Shown: piece by piece, positions 11,801 to 24,894 of the stretch
How the letters are laid out: every line of letters starts with the position of its first letter
How positions within the stretch are numbered: position 1 is the first letter of the stretch
Assembly: GCA_030562195.1 (NCBI GenBank)
Contig: CM060203.1
Span: forward strand, 10,058,208 to 10,122,207
Reading direction: 5' to 3'
From: Nipponacmea schrenckii
Lineage: Eukaryota > Mollusca > Gastropoda > Lottiidae
Length of the DNA: 64,000 nt
Program-made: the position numbers and the translations under genes
Notes under the pieces: model-generated
Told to the model about the DNA's origin: nothing
Seen by the model: the letters and a program-made list of their open reading frames with translations, nothing else
The model's database searches: none

Positions 11801-13960
11801 ATTTAATGATCGGTACAAACTAAAGGATGATTAACAACATGCCCAATATTCATTCATTTATATAAAGTCCTATAACGTCACACGGAAGCTCGTTCTCCCT
11901 GTAGATGGCAATGTGTAGAGTGTACATTATATCCCACGATTAATGAATTACACAGTGGTGTCAATTGTACAACAGACGTGACAAGAAGAATGGGCTCTCC
12001 TATTTCATTGCTTGATCAGATATGCAATTTCTATTGACTCAGATGAATGGTCAAACCTCACTTTTGTCCTTTCACAGTAAATAAAAACACTGATTTTTGA
12101 CCTTCTTATCTATATAGTTTTCAAACAAACAATGTGTTTAAAGAATATATTAACCCTATATATTGGAGGACAGCAAGTAAGGTAGTAAGGTGAATTGGAA
12201 CAGGATATCCAGTATCTCTTGTTTAAAACCACTCAAATTCCATCAGTCAATATTCTTTATTTCTGGATGTAAGTGACTGGGACTAGCTTTTTTGACAATA
12301 CCTTCACGTCACTATTATAACAGCACTTTCATTGAAAACTCCCATTAAAACGCCAATAATGGTATATCATTTGACACTAATATAACTAACTTTTTCAATG
12401 TAAATAATACTTTATAGCAATTTTTTGGAGCTGATGACATTAACTGCTTGATAATAGTTCCACGAAAATCAATGCTTGGCTCAGAACCAGCTTGTAAGAA
12501 GTATCCTTGTTAACTGTTACTTAACTGTTATCCTTGTTAAGTTGTTATCCTGTCTTCATAGTCAGCCATGGGTCGACATTTTTTTTTATTAATCTGAAAG
12601 TACATCTAATCCATTCCGATGACGCTTTTAAATTGTTGCGTTGGAGGTTGAAGTCCCTTTAAAGTGCCGAACTAAAAGTGAAAAAATCGTGTCAAGTGGC
12701 CGTTTATAATAAAACACATATATACCCATGAACAATATTAGTTAAACAATAATCATCTAGAGGTCAATAGTATTGGAGTAAAGTCATAAAAACTTCGCGT
12801 TATTGGGGTTAATGGCATGTAATACTTTTAAGGTAGAGAAGGTCTTTGAATACACTAGTCCAACGGTTTTTATTTGAATTAACTATTGGTTAAATAAACA
12901 TGCATGCCTTCAAAAAAGACAATAATACTATTTTGGAATTTATCAAAAAACTGAGCAAGCCACGAATCCGTTCACGGTCTGTAAGATTATAAAGGCTAAA
13001 ACAAGAAAAAGCAACCTCCCATTAATGTACAGGTGCAATATGGCAATCACTTCCGGTGTATACTAAAAAACTTTGCTAATGATTACTATTTGTTGAAAAT
13101 TGTGTCAGTATACATTCTCAATTTTATATATTGTACATTCACATTGTCTGACGATGTTGAGGTCAATTCAAGGGTTACTTCCCTTCATAATTCCAACTGA
13201 TTTTCGAGATTCGCAATTTGAAAATCGCTTAATGTAATAAGCGTTTTATGATTAATTTTCTGATTTGCTTGCAAAATTCATACTTGATCTTCGGTTCCAA
13301 AGTATAACTGGAATAGATATGTTTTAAGCCTATATTCGAATATGTCGGTGGATTTCGACTTCTTGAGGGCATGATTGGGAGGAATCGAGTTATACAAAAC
13401 AGATTAAGCAAATCTAAAAGAACGTCTACATATTGCTAGTCCATTTAATTTTATGGAACGATAACTTTCTCTTGTAAGATAATAGCAATTATTCAAACCA
13501 GCGTAAAGCTTGAAAATACGCATGAATTCACTGGTATATAAAGTACAAAAACAATTAGCCGCCATTTTGAAATGTGTAAAATCATTCACGCAACCATTCC
13601 CGAGAAGACTAGTGGAATAACTACATGCTTTTGATGCATAAATCATGTTGAAGATCGAATTTATCATACAAAATTATACTAATATTCAATTTAATTAATA
13701 AGTTTCAAGTTTTAAATCAACTATTTATTATAATAAACAGTATTTCTTTTTTTCTGTACGGTTATCGATGTGTCCAAATTTGAACACATGACCTACTTTG
13801 AAAGGCAATCAAATCGAAGTTGACCACAAAAATGGCAGATATGATTTTATATTTTCGACCTCCTTGCCGATCGGCCTAAAGTTTTCAATAACTGAACGTA
13901 ATTAGGTATTGACCTTAATGGACTTTAGTGTGGATATGTTGTTCTATGTGTAAAATGCGC
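11801..13960. other. intergenic DNA, no gene seen
   Basis: No supportable exon. Two minus-strand open frames at 13229-13411 and 13404-13667 show no recognisable domain. They lie just beyond the 3' end of the LINE fragment and may be old repeat sequence. Confidence 0.4.
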
Positions 13961-13969
13961 AATTGGCTA

Positions 13970-15720
13970 TTTCAACGCACAGTAAGCTCACAATTTAACC
14001 ATACCTCTTGTCTACACAGTGTAGTCAGAATTGCGATTGTCTTCGCCTTAGACCCAAAGTAGACGGAAAGGTATGTGTAGCGTAGCGAAACCCCTTTCGT
14101 AAAGTTCGTGAATGATGTGGTTTAGTAAGTAGATCAGATATGTATTTAGGAGCATTTGCCATTTATTGTTTTGTATGTTAATAATAATATCTTATAATTA
14201 ATTCAAGAGTGAATTGGGAGCCAATGAAGCTTGCTTAATTCTGGAGTGGTCCCTTTTTTTGACGCCTTTGATCAACCGTGCTGCAGAATAGTTTTCTGAA
14301 CATGTAGTTTTTGTATATGACAGTCTGCTGAACCAAAATGGATAGCATTGTGGTAGTCAAGTTTCGACATGACAAGAGATTGGATCAGTAGTTTCAGGTT
14401 ATCAGTAGACAGATACTTTTTGATTTGAGTTGATGTATCTTAAAGATTGAGGATGATGTTACAGTGGATATATGATGTTGGTGATTATCTAGGCCTCCAA
14501 TATTTATGACTTTAGATATGGTTTCGTCTGCAATAATAAGGGTACAGTTCTTGATCTGCTGCAGTTTTTGTTTAGTTCCTATGGACATAAATTCTGCTTT
14601 GTCTTGATTTAGTTTGTGGATCTCGTTAAGACCGTTTTCAGTATTGCTTAAAGATAAGTCTTGTCTGGCAGGTTCGAAGCTAATATAGTGTTGAGTGTTA
14701 TCAGCAAATAGATGGATCATCAATCCATATTTTAATGCTATTTTGTTTAGATGTTTTGTGAATATGATGAAAAAACTGGACCCAGGACGGGACCTTGAGT
14801 CACGCCACAAAGAACTTTTTGTTTTCTGTCAGTTAGATACGATTTAAACCAGTTGAAAGCAGAGTCCCTTAAACCCGTGTCTTCCCAAAGGGTGTCCAAT
14901 AAGTCTGTGGTATCCAAAGTATCAAAAGCAGCTGAATAAGTCCAACAATACCAAAAATACGAACGAAACAGCTTTCTGTTTGAAAAATATCTTCACATAC
15001 GCCGTTGACAATTTTGATAATAGTGTGCTGTGGAATAGTTTATAAACACTTTGGATTGGATTATCTAATCTATTTTCAAGAATGTGCTGGTTTAGTTGGA
15101 TCAGTACGCATTTTTCAAACAGCTTTGTAAGTAATGGTGTAACTATTGCTTGTTTAAGTTCCTAGGAAAATATGCCAGTTTCTAGAGAAGCATTAACAGG
15201 GGTTGTATGAAACTGCTGATATACTGCTGCAATAACCATGTTGGTAGTGGATCAAGGGGACACGATTTGGTTTTAGTCGTCCAAAATATCTGCAATAAGT
15301 TCATCTTTAGTTTATAGACTGAAATGTCTAAAGGTAGCAGTAATGTTGAAACTTTTTGTGATGGTTTGGAAATGTTGGCTTTCTGCTTTTCCAAGATATC
15401 AGATCGAATTCATGAAATTTTGTTGTGAAAATAATGAACGAAAACGTCGACAAGAACCGATGGTGAATCATGGTCAGGTAACACCCCATTGCTTTTAGAT
15501 GTATTGAGCAGATCGTTTGCTGTTGAGAATAGTTTTTAGGATCCGATTTAGGATCATTAATTTTGGCGACTGACGGAGAAACACTGTTATTTCCAAGTTT
15601 GAGCGAAATTATTATTTTATATTCTAAAACCTTCTTTACCTTTAGAAGCCAAAGATCGTAGTAGCTTGACATTGTGAAAATATCCAGGTACACGATAAAA
15701 GTTTTATAAGGAATCCTAAC
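13970..15720 (-). mobile_element. decayed non-LTR retrotransposon (LINE) fragment, reverse transcriptase region
   Basis: Read on the minus strand, broken frames spell successive parts of a CR1/jockey-type reverse transcriptase. Around 15260 is TKTKSCPLDPLPTWLL, the usual start of the RT domain. At 14800-14660 come PGSSFFIIFTKHL and IHLFADNTQHYISFEPA, in place of the normal PQGSVLGP and FADDTQ; the catalytic second Asp is Asn here. LNQDKAEFMSIGTK follows. At 14390-14200 comes KLLIQSLVMSKLDYHNAI, then a thumb/connection region with HWLP replaced by FIGSQ. A last part near 14150-14050 (ISDLLTKPHHSRTLR) matches the usual C-terminus. Many stops and frameshifts make it a relic. The endonuclease part and both ends are missing. 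Confidence 0.75.
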
Positions 15721-16205
15721 ACATTTAAGACTAATTTAGCAAGAGACGACATTCTTCGTGAAACCGGAACTTTTCTAGTCTACTAACCTATTTGTTACAT
15801 CGGCTAATATAAAGAATATAATTGGGGACAGAGCTTGATGTGTTTACTCATCTCATCTTTTGAACCGGAAGTGAAAATAAATTCATGGAGCTTGGTAATT
15901 TGCGACATCATCAAATGGAAACTGAAGAAAATAATTGTTTTTTTTAATTCAAAATGATTTTGACAACACTCATTATTAATGACTTCAACTGTAAATCGAA
16001 TTATTGACAATACCTCTCTTTTAGCAAAACTCAAATTGCTTGTTTTGTAGGGTTTGTTTCTGATATTTGAACCTTCAGTACCATCAAAATATGTTGAGGG
16101 TGAGACCTTTGTGTTATTTTTAGAAAAAAACATTGTTCGAATATAAATACGAACGGATAATTGATGTTATATTGAAAGCGTAATGTTAAATTGCATACAA
16201 TATTA
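15721..16205. other. intergenic DNA, no gene seen
   Basis: A minus-strand open frame at 15804-16133 has no recognisable domain; nothing else stands out. Confidence 0.4.
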
Positions 16206-16332
16206 GATAAATAAGAACCTTATTATGGATATACTACTCCTTCCTTTAATTTAAGCAACATTTGAATTAAGAGACAGGAATCTTTATCAAGCATACATAA
16301 GTAGTATATCCATAATAGTGTTCTTATTTATC
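16206..16332. repeat. 127-bp inverted-repeat (hairpin) element
   Basis: Arms 16206-16238 and 16300-16332, 33 bp each, pair with about three mismatches (left arm GATAAATAAG...ATACTACT). The 61-bp centre has no coding content. Size and form fit a small MITE; no clear target-site duplication was seen. Confidence 0.6.
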
Positions 16333-18371
16333 TTATGTTCCACCTACTTCAAAATGTCATTCAAAGATTATACATACAATACGTATTGAAAACCGAATTT
16401 TTAAATATTTTTCATGTATGCCTATATAAATAGACTACATCACATTGGTTGGTTTTCAATAATCATTTCATTTTTTCAATATAGTGAAAAGGAGTTTTGG
16501 GTAAAAAATTGATATGCATGAGAGAACTAATGTGAATTCCTCACGATACTATAGAAGACGGTATTCAGAGTGCTTAAGAGAGATTTATAAATAGTTTCTA
16601 TGGTTTGTTTCAGTAATCAGACAAATTGTACAAAGTAAGCTGAAAACAGGGAGTGTTTCGTGTACTTACACTCACACTTTACATTCATTCTTGTTTTTTT
16701 TTAAAGTTGATTCTTTATAATTAGATATTTACTGTTAGTGATCAAAAGACAAATAAAAAAATGCAATTTAAGGATGATTTTCTCTACCAGATAGCCTCTA
16801 GCATTGATCACTCCTGGGTTATTCGTACCCACGAATCACTTTGTCGACTGGAACTATGCATAAACATAACCTACTCATGGTTATATTGCTGCTTTACGAA
16901 ATGAAACAAAAACATTTAAATAATGCTTCGGTCATCAATATTCCATATAATTGCAGTCAATTTAACGTTTTCAAGATACAAGATTCAATAATTTGGGGAG
17001 AGAAAAGTTCACGATCTAGAACAGTTATGTTTGTAACATTGACATTAAAATATCTAAACTAACTGTAAAAGAAGCGATTTTGAGTGACCCAACCCAATCG
17101 ACTTCAACAATTAATGTTCAAAAGGTTTTACGTACAATTATAGTGTTCTTTCATGAGACTAAAAGAAGGTAAATAGCTATTTATAAAAATAAAGTCCTTT
17201 AGAAAAATCAAATCTATGACTATGTTTTTTTATGTATGGTGAAATTTATTTTCTTAATTTCGTTATTATAGAACGTGATGAAAACTTACACAGCTTGGTC
17301 TAATATACGAAGAGGCCTACAATCATTTTTCTGTGTTTCAAAATAGGATGTGGTGAACATTTTGTACCTTTTCTTGATAAAGGCAAAAAAACAAAATTGA
17401 TAGTAATCCAAAACATGGAGAACCAAATCCGTAACTTCAATAAAAAATTCAACCAACCAGTTCGTCCGTCCGTCCATTGGGGTGTCATGAGCTCTTTCCT
17501 TAAACAGAATGGAGAAAATACCTCAGCCTGAAATTGGCATGACATAATTAACAATAATAATAATAATGATGGGTCCGACATGGTAACATTATCTTGTCTA
17601 AAATTGAGTTCATAGGAAGGCCTTCAATACATTGAATGATATGAAAAAGGGAAAATGAAATATTTAAGATTTTAAATCCATGTAAATGATGACTTTTGGT
17701 TACCCGTTTTCGTCGATTATCACTAAGGTGGTCGCTTACCAGTCATGAACTATAACGAAAAGTCGTAGGAGGAAATTAATTGTAGTCTCATAATAATAGT
17801 TAAAGCTTGATTAGTTGGTCGCGTGAGCATGATTCGCTTTATAGCCTACATGTTCAGTCACATATCAAACGCCTGTGAAGAACATATAAATTATACCTTA
17901 TACAATGACAATAAAGATAACTTATAAGCCCATATCTGTTTGGATGATACAATAACTATGTAGTGGTAAAATATAAAAAGAATTTCACAAGTTTTTCCAC
18001 GTTTTCGCCGTTTTCACATATACTACAGAATTTTTTTTTGTGTTTGCATTGTGACTTTTTCTAAAAAAAAGCTCAATAGTGTTATTTCAACTTAAACTTA
18101 AATATCATCGGTATGAAATGAAATGTTTTCCACAGTTTGGACGAATTAGGCTACCTGTTAATAAACTGATAATTCTTTTTAACGATGAATTATTATCAGG
18201 CCGAACATGGCGAAATTAAATGTTTCGATACACCATAGAACGATAATTTCGGTTAAAAGTTGAAACTGATAGAAAATCAAAACTATACTATAGAATAATT
18301 TTATTAGTTTTATCAGATCAAAATAGAATCAATATTATTTTTACACGACCACAAACCCAAATTATTCATTA
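16333..18371. other. intergenic DNA, no gene seen
   Basis: AT-rich sequence. Open frames at 16841-17062 and 17286-17581 have no recognisable domain, and no matching splice signals were found. Confidence 0.4.
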
Positions 18372-18494
18372 TGGGGTTCTATAGCACAGCATTAGAGCGT
18401 TGATTCTTAACGTCATGGATCCCTGTAACGGCGGACTTGTGAACCTAAGTTGTTTTCCTTGTAAAATATGGTTGTTTCTTTTTCTTTTCTTTTA
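18372..18494 (+). mobile_element. SINE copy with internal deletion
   Basis: Starts with GGGGTTCTATAGCACAGCA and ends with GGCGGACTTGT...CCTAAGTTGTT..., AATATGGTTGTTTC and a pyrimidine tail. The same head and tail are found in the longer copy at 48655-48947. The middle, about 170 bp in that copy, is missing here. Confidence 0.7.
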
Positions 18495-20029
18495 AAATGT
18501 TAATAGGCCTAAGGTATAACATTGAATTTCAATTTGTAACGCTGTGCAACGTAACGTATTGCCTAAAGACACAAAAAGCATAACACAGAACATAATAATA
18601 AAAGCCCAATATGATTAGAATATGTATAAAAGTTCGATATGCATGTTCTCGTAACTTTCCACACCCTATTCATAATTCATTCTAAGAATGATAAAAAGAG
18701 AACTTAGTTTAAATCAGGTCACCGCATTAGTGGACAAATCCGATGCATTGCACGATGGTTAAATGAGACCCTTTAAACATATTTACACTCCTACTAGTTT
18801 TTCTCAAACTCAAAACTACCCTTAATATCCGTTCTACTTTAATTCTGCCTACCCCTCATGTTTATGGAAGGGGTGGGGGAGGGTTCGTTGCCTAAATTAT
18901 TCATTTTGTCAAACTTGAAAACAGGCCGCTGACTTTGCAAAGTCATATGTCCAAATAGGACCTATGCATATTTTACTTTTCAAACTTTATTTCACAACAT
19001 TTTAAAAGTCTTTTTCGAAAATGAATTCTGAACTTTGGATTATTGACATAATTAATTATGTGTATTAGACCTTATTCTGATCCATGTAAAATACATAATT
19101 TTTGTATAATTATTAAAACGTATAGTGAAATATAACGAATTATACCTCCTCTTTTCAGGCAGGCACATTGGGTCAAAATGAGAGAGTAGAGTACCGAGCT
19201 GTGAACAAGTTTTTGACCTTGGGAGGAGCTGCCCCTAAGAAAATCAATGTTCACTTGTTCAACTATCAACTCTCTTTGTAGCGAACGCTATGATGACAAT
19301 ACTGGCCCGAAAGCTGCTGTGAATGAGTAGTGTGACCTCAGAGGAGATGTTTATGTTTGGATTAAGAAACTTAAAAGTCAACGTAAGAAGTATATTTTTA
19401 AGGTTAATTATGTTAAAAAATGAAAGAGTAAAGATTTTACAGCTATTTGTGTAACTGGTGGGCATAAAACTATTTGACTTATCCCCTTAAATATTGAGAC
19501 GTCCACAGCACTTCAAACTTCCATAAAAGGCCTTCGAAATTCATTGACTGATTTTTGACAAAAATCTCCAATGTTTGTCCGAGCACTAACGCATTTTGTA
19601 ATTAAAAAACAACTATATTGCATATTTTTCTTAGTTCCTTTATTTCTATCATTTATAGCTTAACCATTTAGGGTATTCATCTTTGACAGGCCAATAAATG
19701 AGATGCCTTATTTTTTAACATCTCCCTTATAATATCCGACACTCACTATGATTAGCAGAAATTAAATTTATTTCGACATAAATTGTATATTTTCATAAAT
19801 ATTCTTTGTGATCTAGTTATTTTGTAATCTAAATTAAAATGTAATTATCAAAATTAAAGTGCTCTCAGATCAATGTCTTTGAAACTGAAGTTTAGTTTGC
19901 TTTTTAAATAAATAAACTACGTAAATAGGTTTATTTTGATATATTATTTTTACAAATGAATCACATTTACCAATAAAATGATTTCAAAATTCAAATTTAA
20001 TATTAAAACTATATCAGAGGTCATATGTA
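18495..20029. other. intergenic DNA, no gene seen
   Basis: No exon or repeat of note was recognised in this stretch. Confidence 0.4.
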
Positions 20030-21130
20030 AACAGTATCAGGAATAAAAGAGTAAAATTTTAAAAAATATAAGGGGTAATATTTAAACAATATCAGGGGAA
20101 ATATTTGAATATTTGAATATTACTCTTGATATTATTTAAATAATACCAGAAATATTTAAACAATACCAGGAGTAATATTCAAAAAATATAAGGGGTAATA
20201 TTTAAACAATACGAGGAGTAATATTTAAACAATACCAAAAGTAATATTTAAACAATATCAGTGGTAATATTTTACCAATATCACGATTAATATATAAAAA
20301 ATATCGGGGGTAATATTCAAACAATGAAAGGGGGAGTATTCAATCAATATCAGGGGTAAAATTTCAACAATATCTGGAGTAATATTTCAACAATATCAGG
20401 GGTAATATTAAGATATATCAGGGTAATATTTAAAATAAAATATCAGGGGTAATATTAACATATATCATGGGTAATATTTCAACAATATCAGGGTAATATT
20501 TAAACAATACAGGTAATATTTAAACAATATCAGGGGTAATATTTAACAATATCAGGATAATATTAAAAATATCGGGGGTAATATTCAAACAATGAAAGGG
20601 GGAGTATTCAATCAATATCAGGGGTAAAATTTCAACAATATCTTGAGTAATATTTCAACAATATCAGGGGTAATATTTAACAATATCAGGGGTAATATTT
20701 AACAAATTATATTCCAAAAGGGGTAATATTAAGATATATCAGGGGTAATATTAAGATATATCAGGGGTAATATTAAGATATATCAGGGGTAATATTAAGA
20801 TATATCAGGGGTAATATTTAAATAATGGATATTAAATAGTTAAACAATAGGGGTAATATTAAGATATATCAGGGGTAATATTTAAACCATGAAATGGGTA
20901 ATATTTAAACATAAACATGGGTAATATTTCAACAATATCAGGGGTAATATTTCAACAATATCAGGGGTAATATTTCAACAATATCAGGGGTAATATTTCA
21001 ACAATGACACTGGTAATATTTCAACGATATCAGCGGTAATATTTCAAAAATTTCAGGTGAAATATTTAAACAATGTCAGATATAATATTTAAACAATATG
21101 ATGATTAATCGTTAAACAATAGAAGTTTTA
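20030..21130. repeat. 22-23-bp minisatellite array
   Basis: About 45 degenerate units of GGGGTAATATTTCAACAATATCA-like sequence. The period is 23 bp in the regular run at 20941-21000, and 22 bp in a local variant (GGGGTAATATTAAGATATAT plus CA) at 20740-20820. Some larger blocks are duplicated as well: the segment around 20310-20400 recurs at 20570-20660. Confidence 0.9.
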
Positions 21131-21179
21131 TTAAAAGAATATCAGGTGTAGTCGCTAAAGACTACCAGCAAATGCTAAT

Positions 21180-21330
21180 ATCGCAAACTAGGTAGTTGTT
21201 AGTATTCGTAGATTTTTGGTAGTTGGATTGGTACAAATTAGATGATTCTGTGCTGTTGGTTGGTTGTTGATAAATCTTGGGCTCTGGTCGGGTCGAATGA
21301 CATGGCGGTGAAACTCGGCCCTGAAGAGTA
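21180..21330. repeat. dispersed repeat copy (related to 6770-6860)
   Basis: Shares ordered blocks with 6770-6860 and sits at the edge of the minisatellite; a few minisatellite units resume after it at 21325-21375. The class is unknown. Confidence 0.4.
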
Positions 21331-21737
21331 ATATTTATACAATACCAGGAGTAATGTTTAAACAATATCGGCCATCTTGAAACATGGCTAGAATATAATC
21401 GTATCAATAACTAGAGTAATCTTTAACCAGTAATAAACACTTCTTAAAATTCCCTTTTATTACAGCCAAGTTGCTCTTATAATCAGATTCCCAATAGATA
21501 AGTCAAAACAGTAAAACCATTTGTTTTTTTTAAAGTGTGCTAACCAAAAATCGTGTAAGCTTTTATCATGGGACGGGGCTATAAATTTTTTCATAACCCT
21601 TTTTTTTTCTCGCTATCGAATATTCCCATTTAAATTAATCAAAATTCAGTTTGTATTCAAGCTAATAACTAACCCTATTTCAATATAAACATTTTCTTTT
21701 CACGAAAAAGGGTTCACCAACTAAGGGAATGCTGACG

Positions 21738-21940
21738 CCATCACGTGACGTAAATCTATTCAATTAATCTCCACGGATGCAGAATGAAAAAAAAAGGGAA
21801 GTAATTCAATATTGGCCCTTCATGTGTTCACTTAAGTTATAAATAGATGAAAAATATTTAGTTATTGAAATCAATAGACAGTTGCGAGAAGGACGCAGAA
21901 AGTTGTCCCACGTTTAAGAAAACTGGTGCTGGACGCCAGT
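21738..21940 (+). promoter_or_regulatory. candidate Pol II promoter with untranslated first exon
   Basis: A TATA box TATAAATAG lies at 21838-21846. Upstream there are an inverted CCAAT (ATTGG, 21811-21815) and a CACGTG palindrome followed by GACGTAA near 21742-21754. Downstream, about 30 bp from the TATA box, a segment without long open frame runs to a good splice donor (CAGTG|GTGAGT) at 21940. Candidate small downstream exons at 25584-25624 and 26029-26072 are listed separately. All of this is inference from motifs. Confidence 0.35.
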
Positions 21941-23144
21941 GGTGAGTTGTTTTTTTATTAAATATTTATTTTATATTTTAAACTACATGTTAATTATTTC
22001 TCTCAATTAATTAACTGTATTTATGGACTCATAATAGAAATTATGAAACCATTACAATCTTTGGTAACGTTTTCTTGTATTATTCTTTTTTAAAAGAGGC
22101 TTGATATAAACACTGTATCTGTGTGATCAATGTAATGCCAGATTTTGTGTTTTCAAAAGTTGGGGTGACGAGAAAGGCATATACGCCATATTTTGATTCA
22201 TAACGCGGGAAAGTTTGTAGTTCGACGGAAAATATCCTATATGCAGTCTTAGGGATGAAGGGTCAGACGAATATAAACAATAATGCTAGCATTACAAGAC
22301 GTGTGTATGGAATAAGTTGTAAACCAACCGTTTTAATTGTATGATTGGATGAATATACATGAATATATTAAGGAATAGACTATTGTAGATGGCAGTATGA
22401 TAATTTCAGTCATCATTATCGCCACCATTATCAATGCTTTATTACGCATAATTTATTTTGACCACTATGAAAAGTTTCAATAAAAAATATCAACTTGTTA
22501 TACCACACCCTGTATTCACATTTTTCATACGACACACATGTTTTATTTCCCGCGTAAAGATTCAGATTTGAAAGAAAAGCACCTGTTGTTTTTGTAGTCC
22601 GTTCGGAACTACTTATTATATAGTAATAATTTGTTTCATTTGCACACTGTTGAAAACCTCAGAGAAAGTTTTTTATTGCAATAGTTTTGCCTGAGCAAAA
22701 TAATTTTTTATTTCATTGTTCTGTATTTCTTTTAGAATTTGAATCGTAACTTCAATTTAGTACTGTTGATTTGAGACTGTACCTGCGTACAGGCGTTTTC
22801 ACCTTAAAGACTTAAAACAATCTTGACAAAACTAAGAAAGCGAATAAGATCATAATCCAAACCCTGAAAGGAAACTGTGAGGAAAGTGTCTAATTCGTGG
22901 AGGCATCCAAATACCTTAATTACCATACAAAAACTAAGAAAGTCTAAATTTTACTTCTTTCATAGAAATAAAAAAAAAATCAAAATCCTACGACTAATAA
23001 GGGTCGGCTGAGGTTGTCGTGGTCAACAGGAACACAGTATAAACCTTAAATTTACAAAACATTTAATATATTTCTTGTAATTTCTAGTTCTGTAAAAAAA
23101 AAAAAAAACATTTCACCGTTAACATGCATACATTATTATACATA
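21941..23144. other. no gene seen
   Basis: AT-rich sequence that may be an intron if the candidate promoter upstream is real; no coding exon was recognised. Confidence 0.35.
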
Positions 23145-23146
23145 TA

Positions 23147-23525
23147 CAGTGAAACCCCTCTAAACCGACAGGCTGTCGGACCCGTGATAAATGCCGGTTT
23201 AAAGGGGTTGCCGGTTTACCCGTAGCAGTGGTAATAAAGAAAATCGTAATTAATTGGATAAGTGATTAATTAGCACGTGTCGTATTCATCTTTCATGCCG
23301 TCAACGGACCAATTAATACAAATTCAAACGCCGGTTTAGAGAGACCAATTAACTATAGATTTACTACTTTGGGACTTCATTTCGATGCCGGATTGTGGTT
23401 AAGAGGGGGCGCCGGTTTACCTGGGTTTATCTCCTTTATATTAGTGATTCGACCGGTACTATTACATATGCCGGTTTACAGAGGATGCCGGTTTATAGAG
23501 GATGCGGTTTGGAGGGGTTTCACTG
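23147..23525. mobile_element. pogo/Tigger-type MITE with TA target duplication
   Basis: Ends are CAGTGAAACCCCTCTAAACC at 23147 and its complement with one mismatch at 23505-23525. TA flanks both sides (23145-23146 and 23526-23527), as expected for Tc1/mariner-superfamily insertion. The CAGT start and the sequence style match pogo/Tigger-like nonautonomous elements. The interior has no transposase but repeats the motif GCCGGTTTA at least six times, which looks like multiplied subterminal sites. Confidence 0.8.
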
Positions 23526-24030
23526 TATAATAAGGATTGCTGACGATGGTTGTTCTTGTTGTCTAGCCGGTGTTTTATACACGATAATTTGCGCAATGAA
23601 AACAGGGTTCAATTTGAGTGATATCGCATCACCATTTGTGAATGAAAAGGAAAACTCTTTAAGCGATTCAATATTTTTAGGCCAAAATGATATTGATCAT
23701 GACGATCTAAGAATCAAATCAAATTATATATTTTTTCATGAAAAGCAACTATTTATCTACATTTTACTTCAAAGAAAGTGACTCAGTACAATTTGATGTG
23801 ACCACTGATTATACATATGGAAGTTTTAAAAAGTTCTTTGAAGTATTGTTATTCGAAGCATTGTACCTCCGTACGTAATGAGTACCTTTCACGGCAATAG
23901 AATATCTTTAGATGCCTATCTGCTGCTTATCTATCCACTGTTTTCAGAATACATGTATACCAATATAATTCTCACTATACATCCATCTTCTACATCAATC
24001 TGAATTGAACACGAAGTAGGAAATATATCA

Positions 24031-24510
24031 TTAAAGGGGCACAGGCTTGATTTGTTTCGGACAATCATCCGACAGCCTCAAACACATGAAATCTTTTGTT
24101 TAGCTAATCAGACATAGTCTACAGAGCTTACCTTTGAAATTTGAGCCTTCAAATCCATGGGTATACATATTTATCCGTGTTTGAAAATCATAATGTCTTA
24201 AGATATTATGAACGTCCCGCCATATTGGAAAATCAAAGAGTTATAAATAGACTACTGCGCAGGCCCACACTGATAAAACAAAAAGAAAGTACATTTAATA
24301 ACAATTGTAGACTTTGTCAACAGGACACACAATTTTCAGACTGACTGAAGACCAGCCGCGTACAGCACGGGAAAAAAATAAAAAGTGAAATTTTTTAGGT
24401 ATATTTCAAGGTATTTTGCGATTTTCTTAGAGCTTGAGTATTTCTGAGGACTGTTTAAATGTAACAAAGGCCCAAAACGACCACTAAAAATCAAGATTGT
24501 GCCCCTTTAA
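24031..24510. mobile_element. MITE with TTAA-AGGGGCAC ends
   Basis: The left end reads TTAAAGGGGCACAGGCTTGA and the right end, reverse complemented, TTAAAGGGGCACAATCTTGA; the inverted repeats are about 25 bp. The shared TTAA could be a piggyBac-style target duplication, or just the outer part of the repeats. There is no transposase, and a small open frame at 24141-24344 is not supported as a gene. Confidence 0.65.
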
Positions 24511-24894
24511 AGTTTCTAGTATCAGCTTTATTTAAATGCAACTAAATGATATTATTATTTTAAGTTATTCGTAAAATATTTGCGTATCTTAAGACATTTA
24601 ACAACGATAAAACATTTTCAAGATTTTTTTCTTTGCAATAAAGTATATGAGAGTTATTTATTTTTATCTTTGCAATTGAGACATGAAAATCGTGATTATC
24701 GAAACAAAGAAGTGAATGAGAAGATGATTGAAAGGTCTACAACGCCCTTCTAAATAGCCCTTTACAATCAGCATGGTCCCACTGATTTCAATTTTCAAGC
24801 ATCGCGAAAACAAATTGGATTACTTGAGAGTTTTGGAAAACTGATTCTTGTTTGTGCTGTTCTGTATTTAACAGGATTTCTTTATAAGCATGAG

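Noticed and set aside
23395..23781. 128-residue open frame
   Set aside because: Half of it lies inside the MITE and the rest has no domain; no splice or promoter support.
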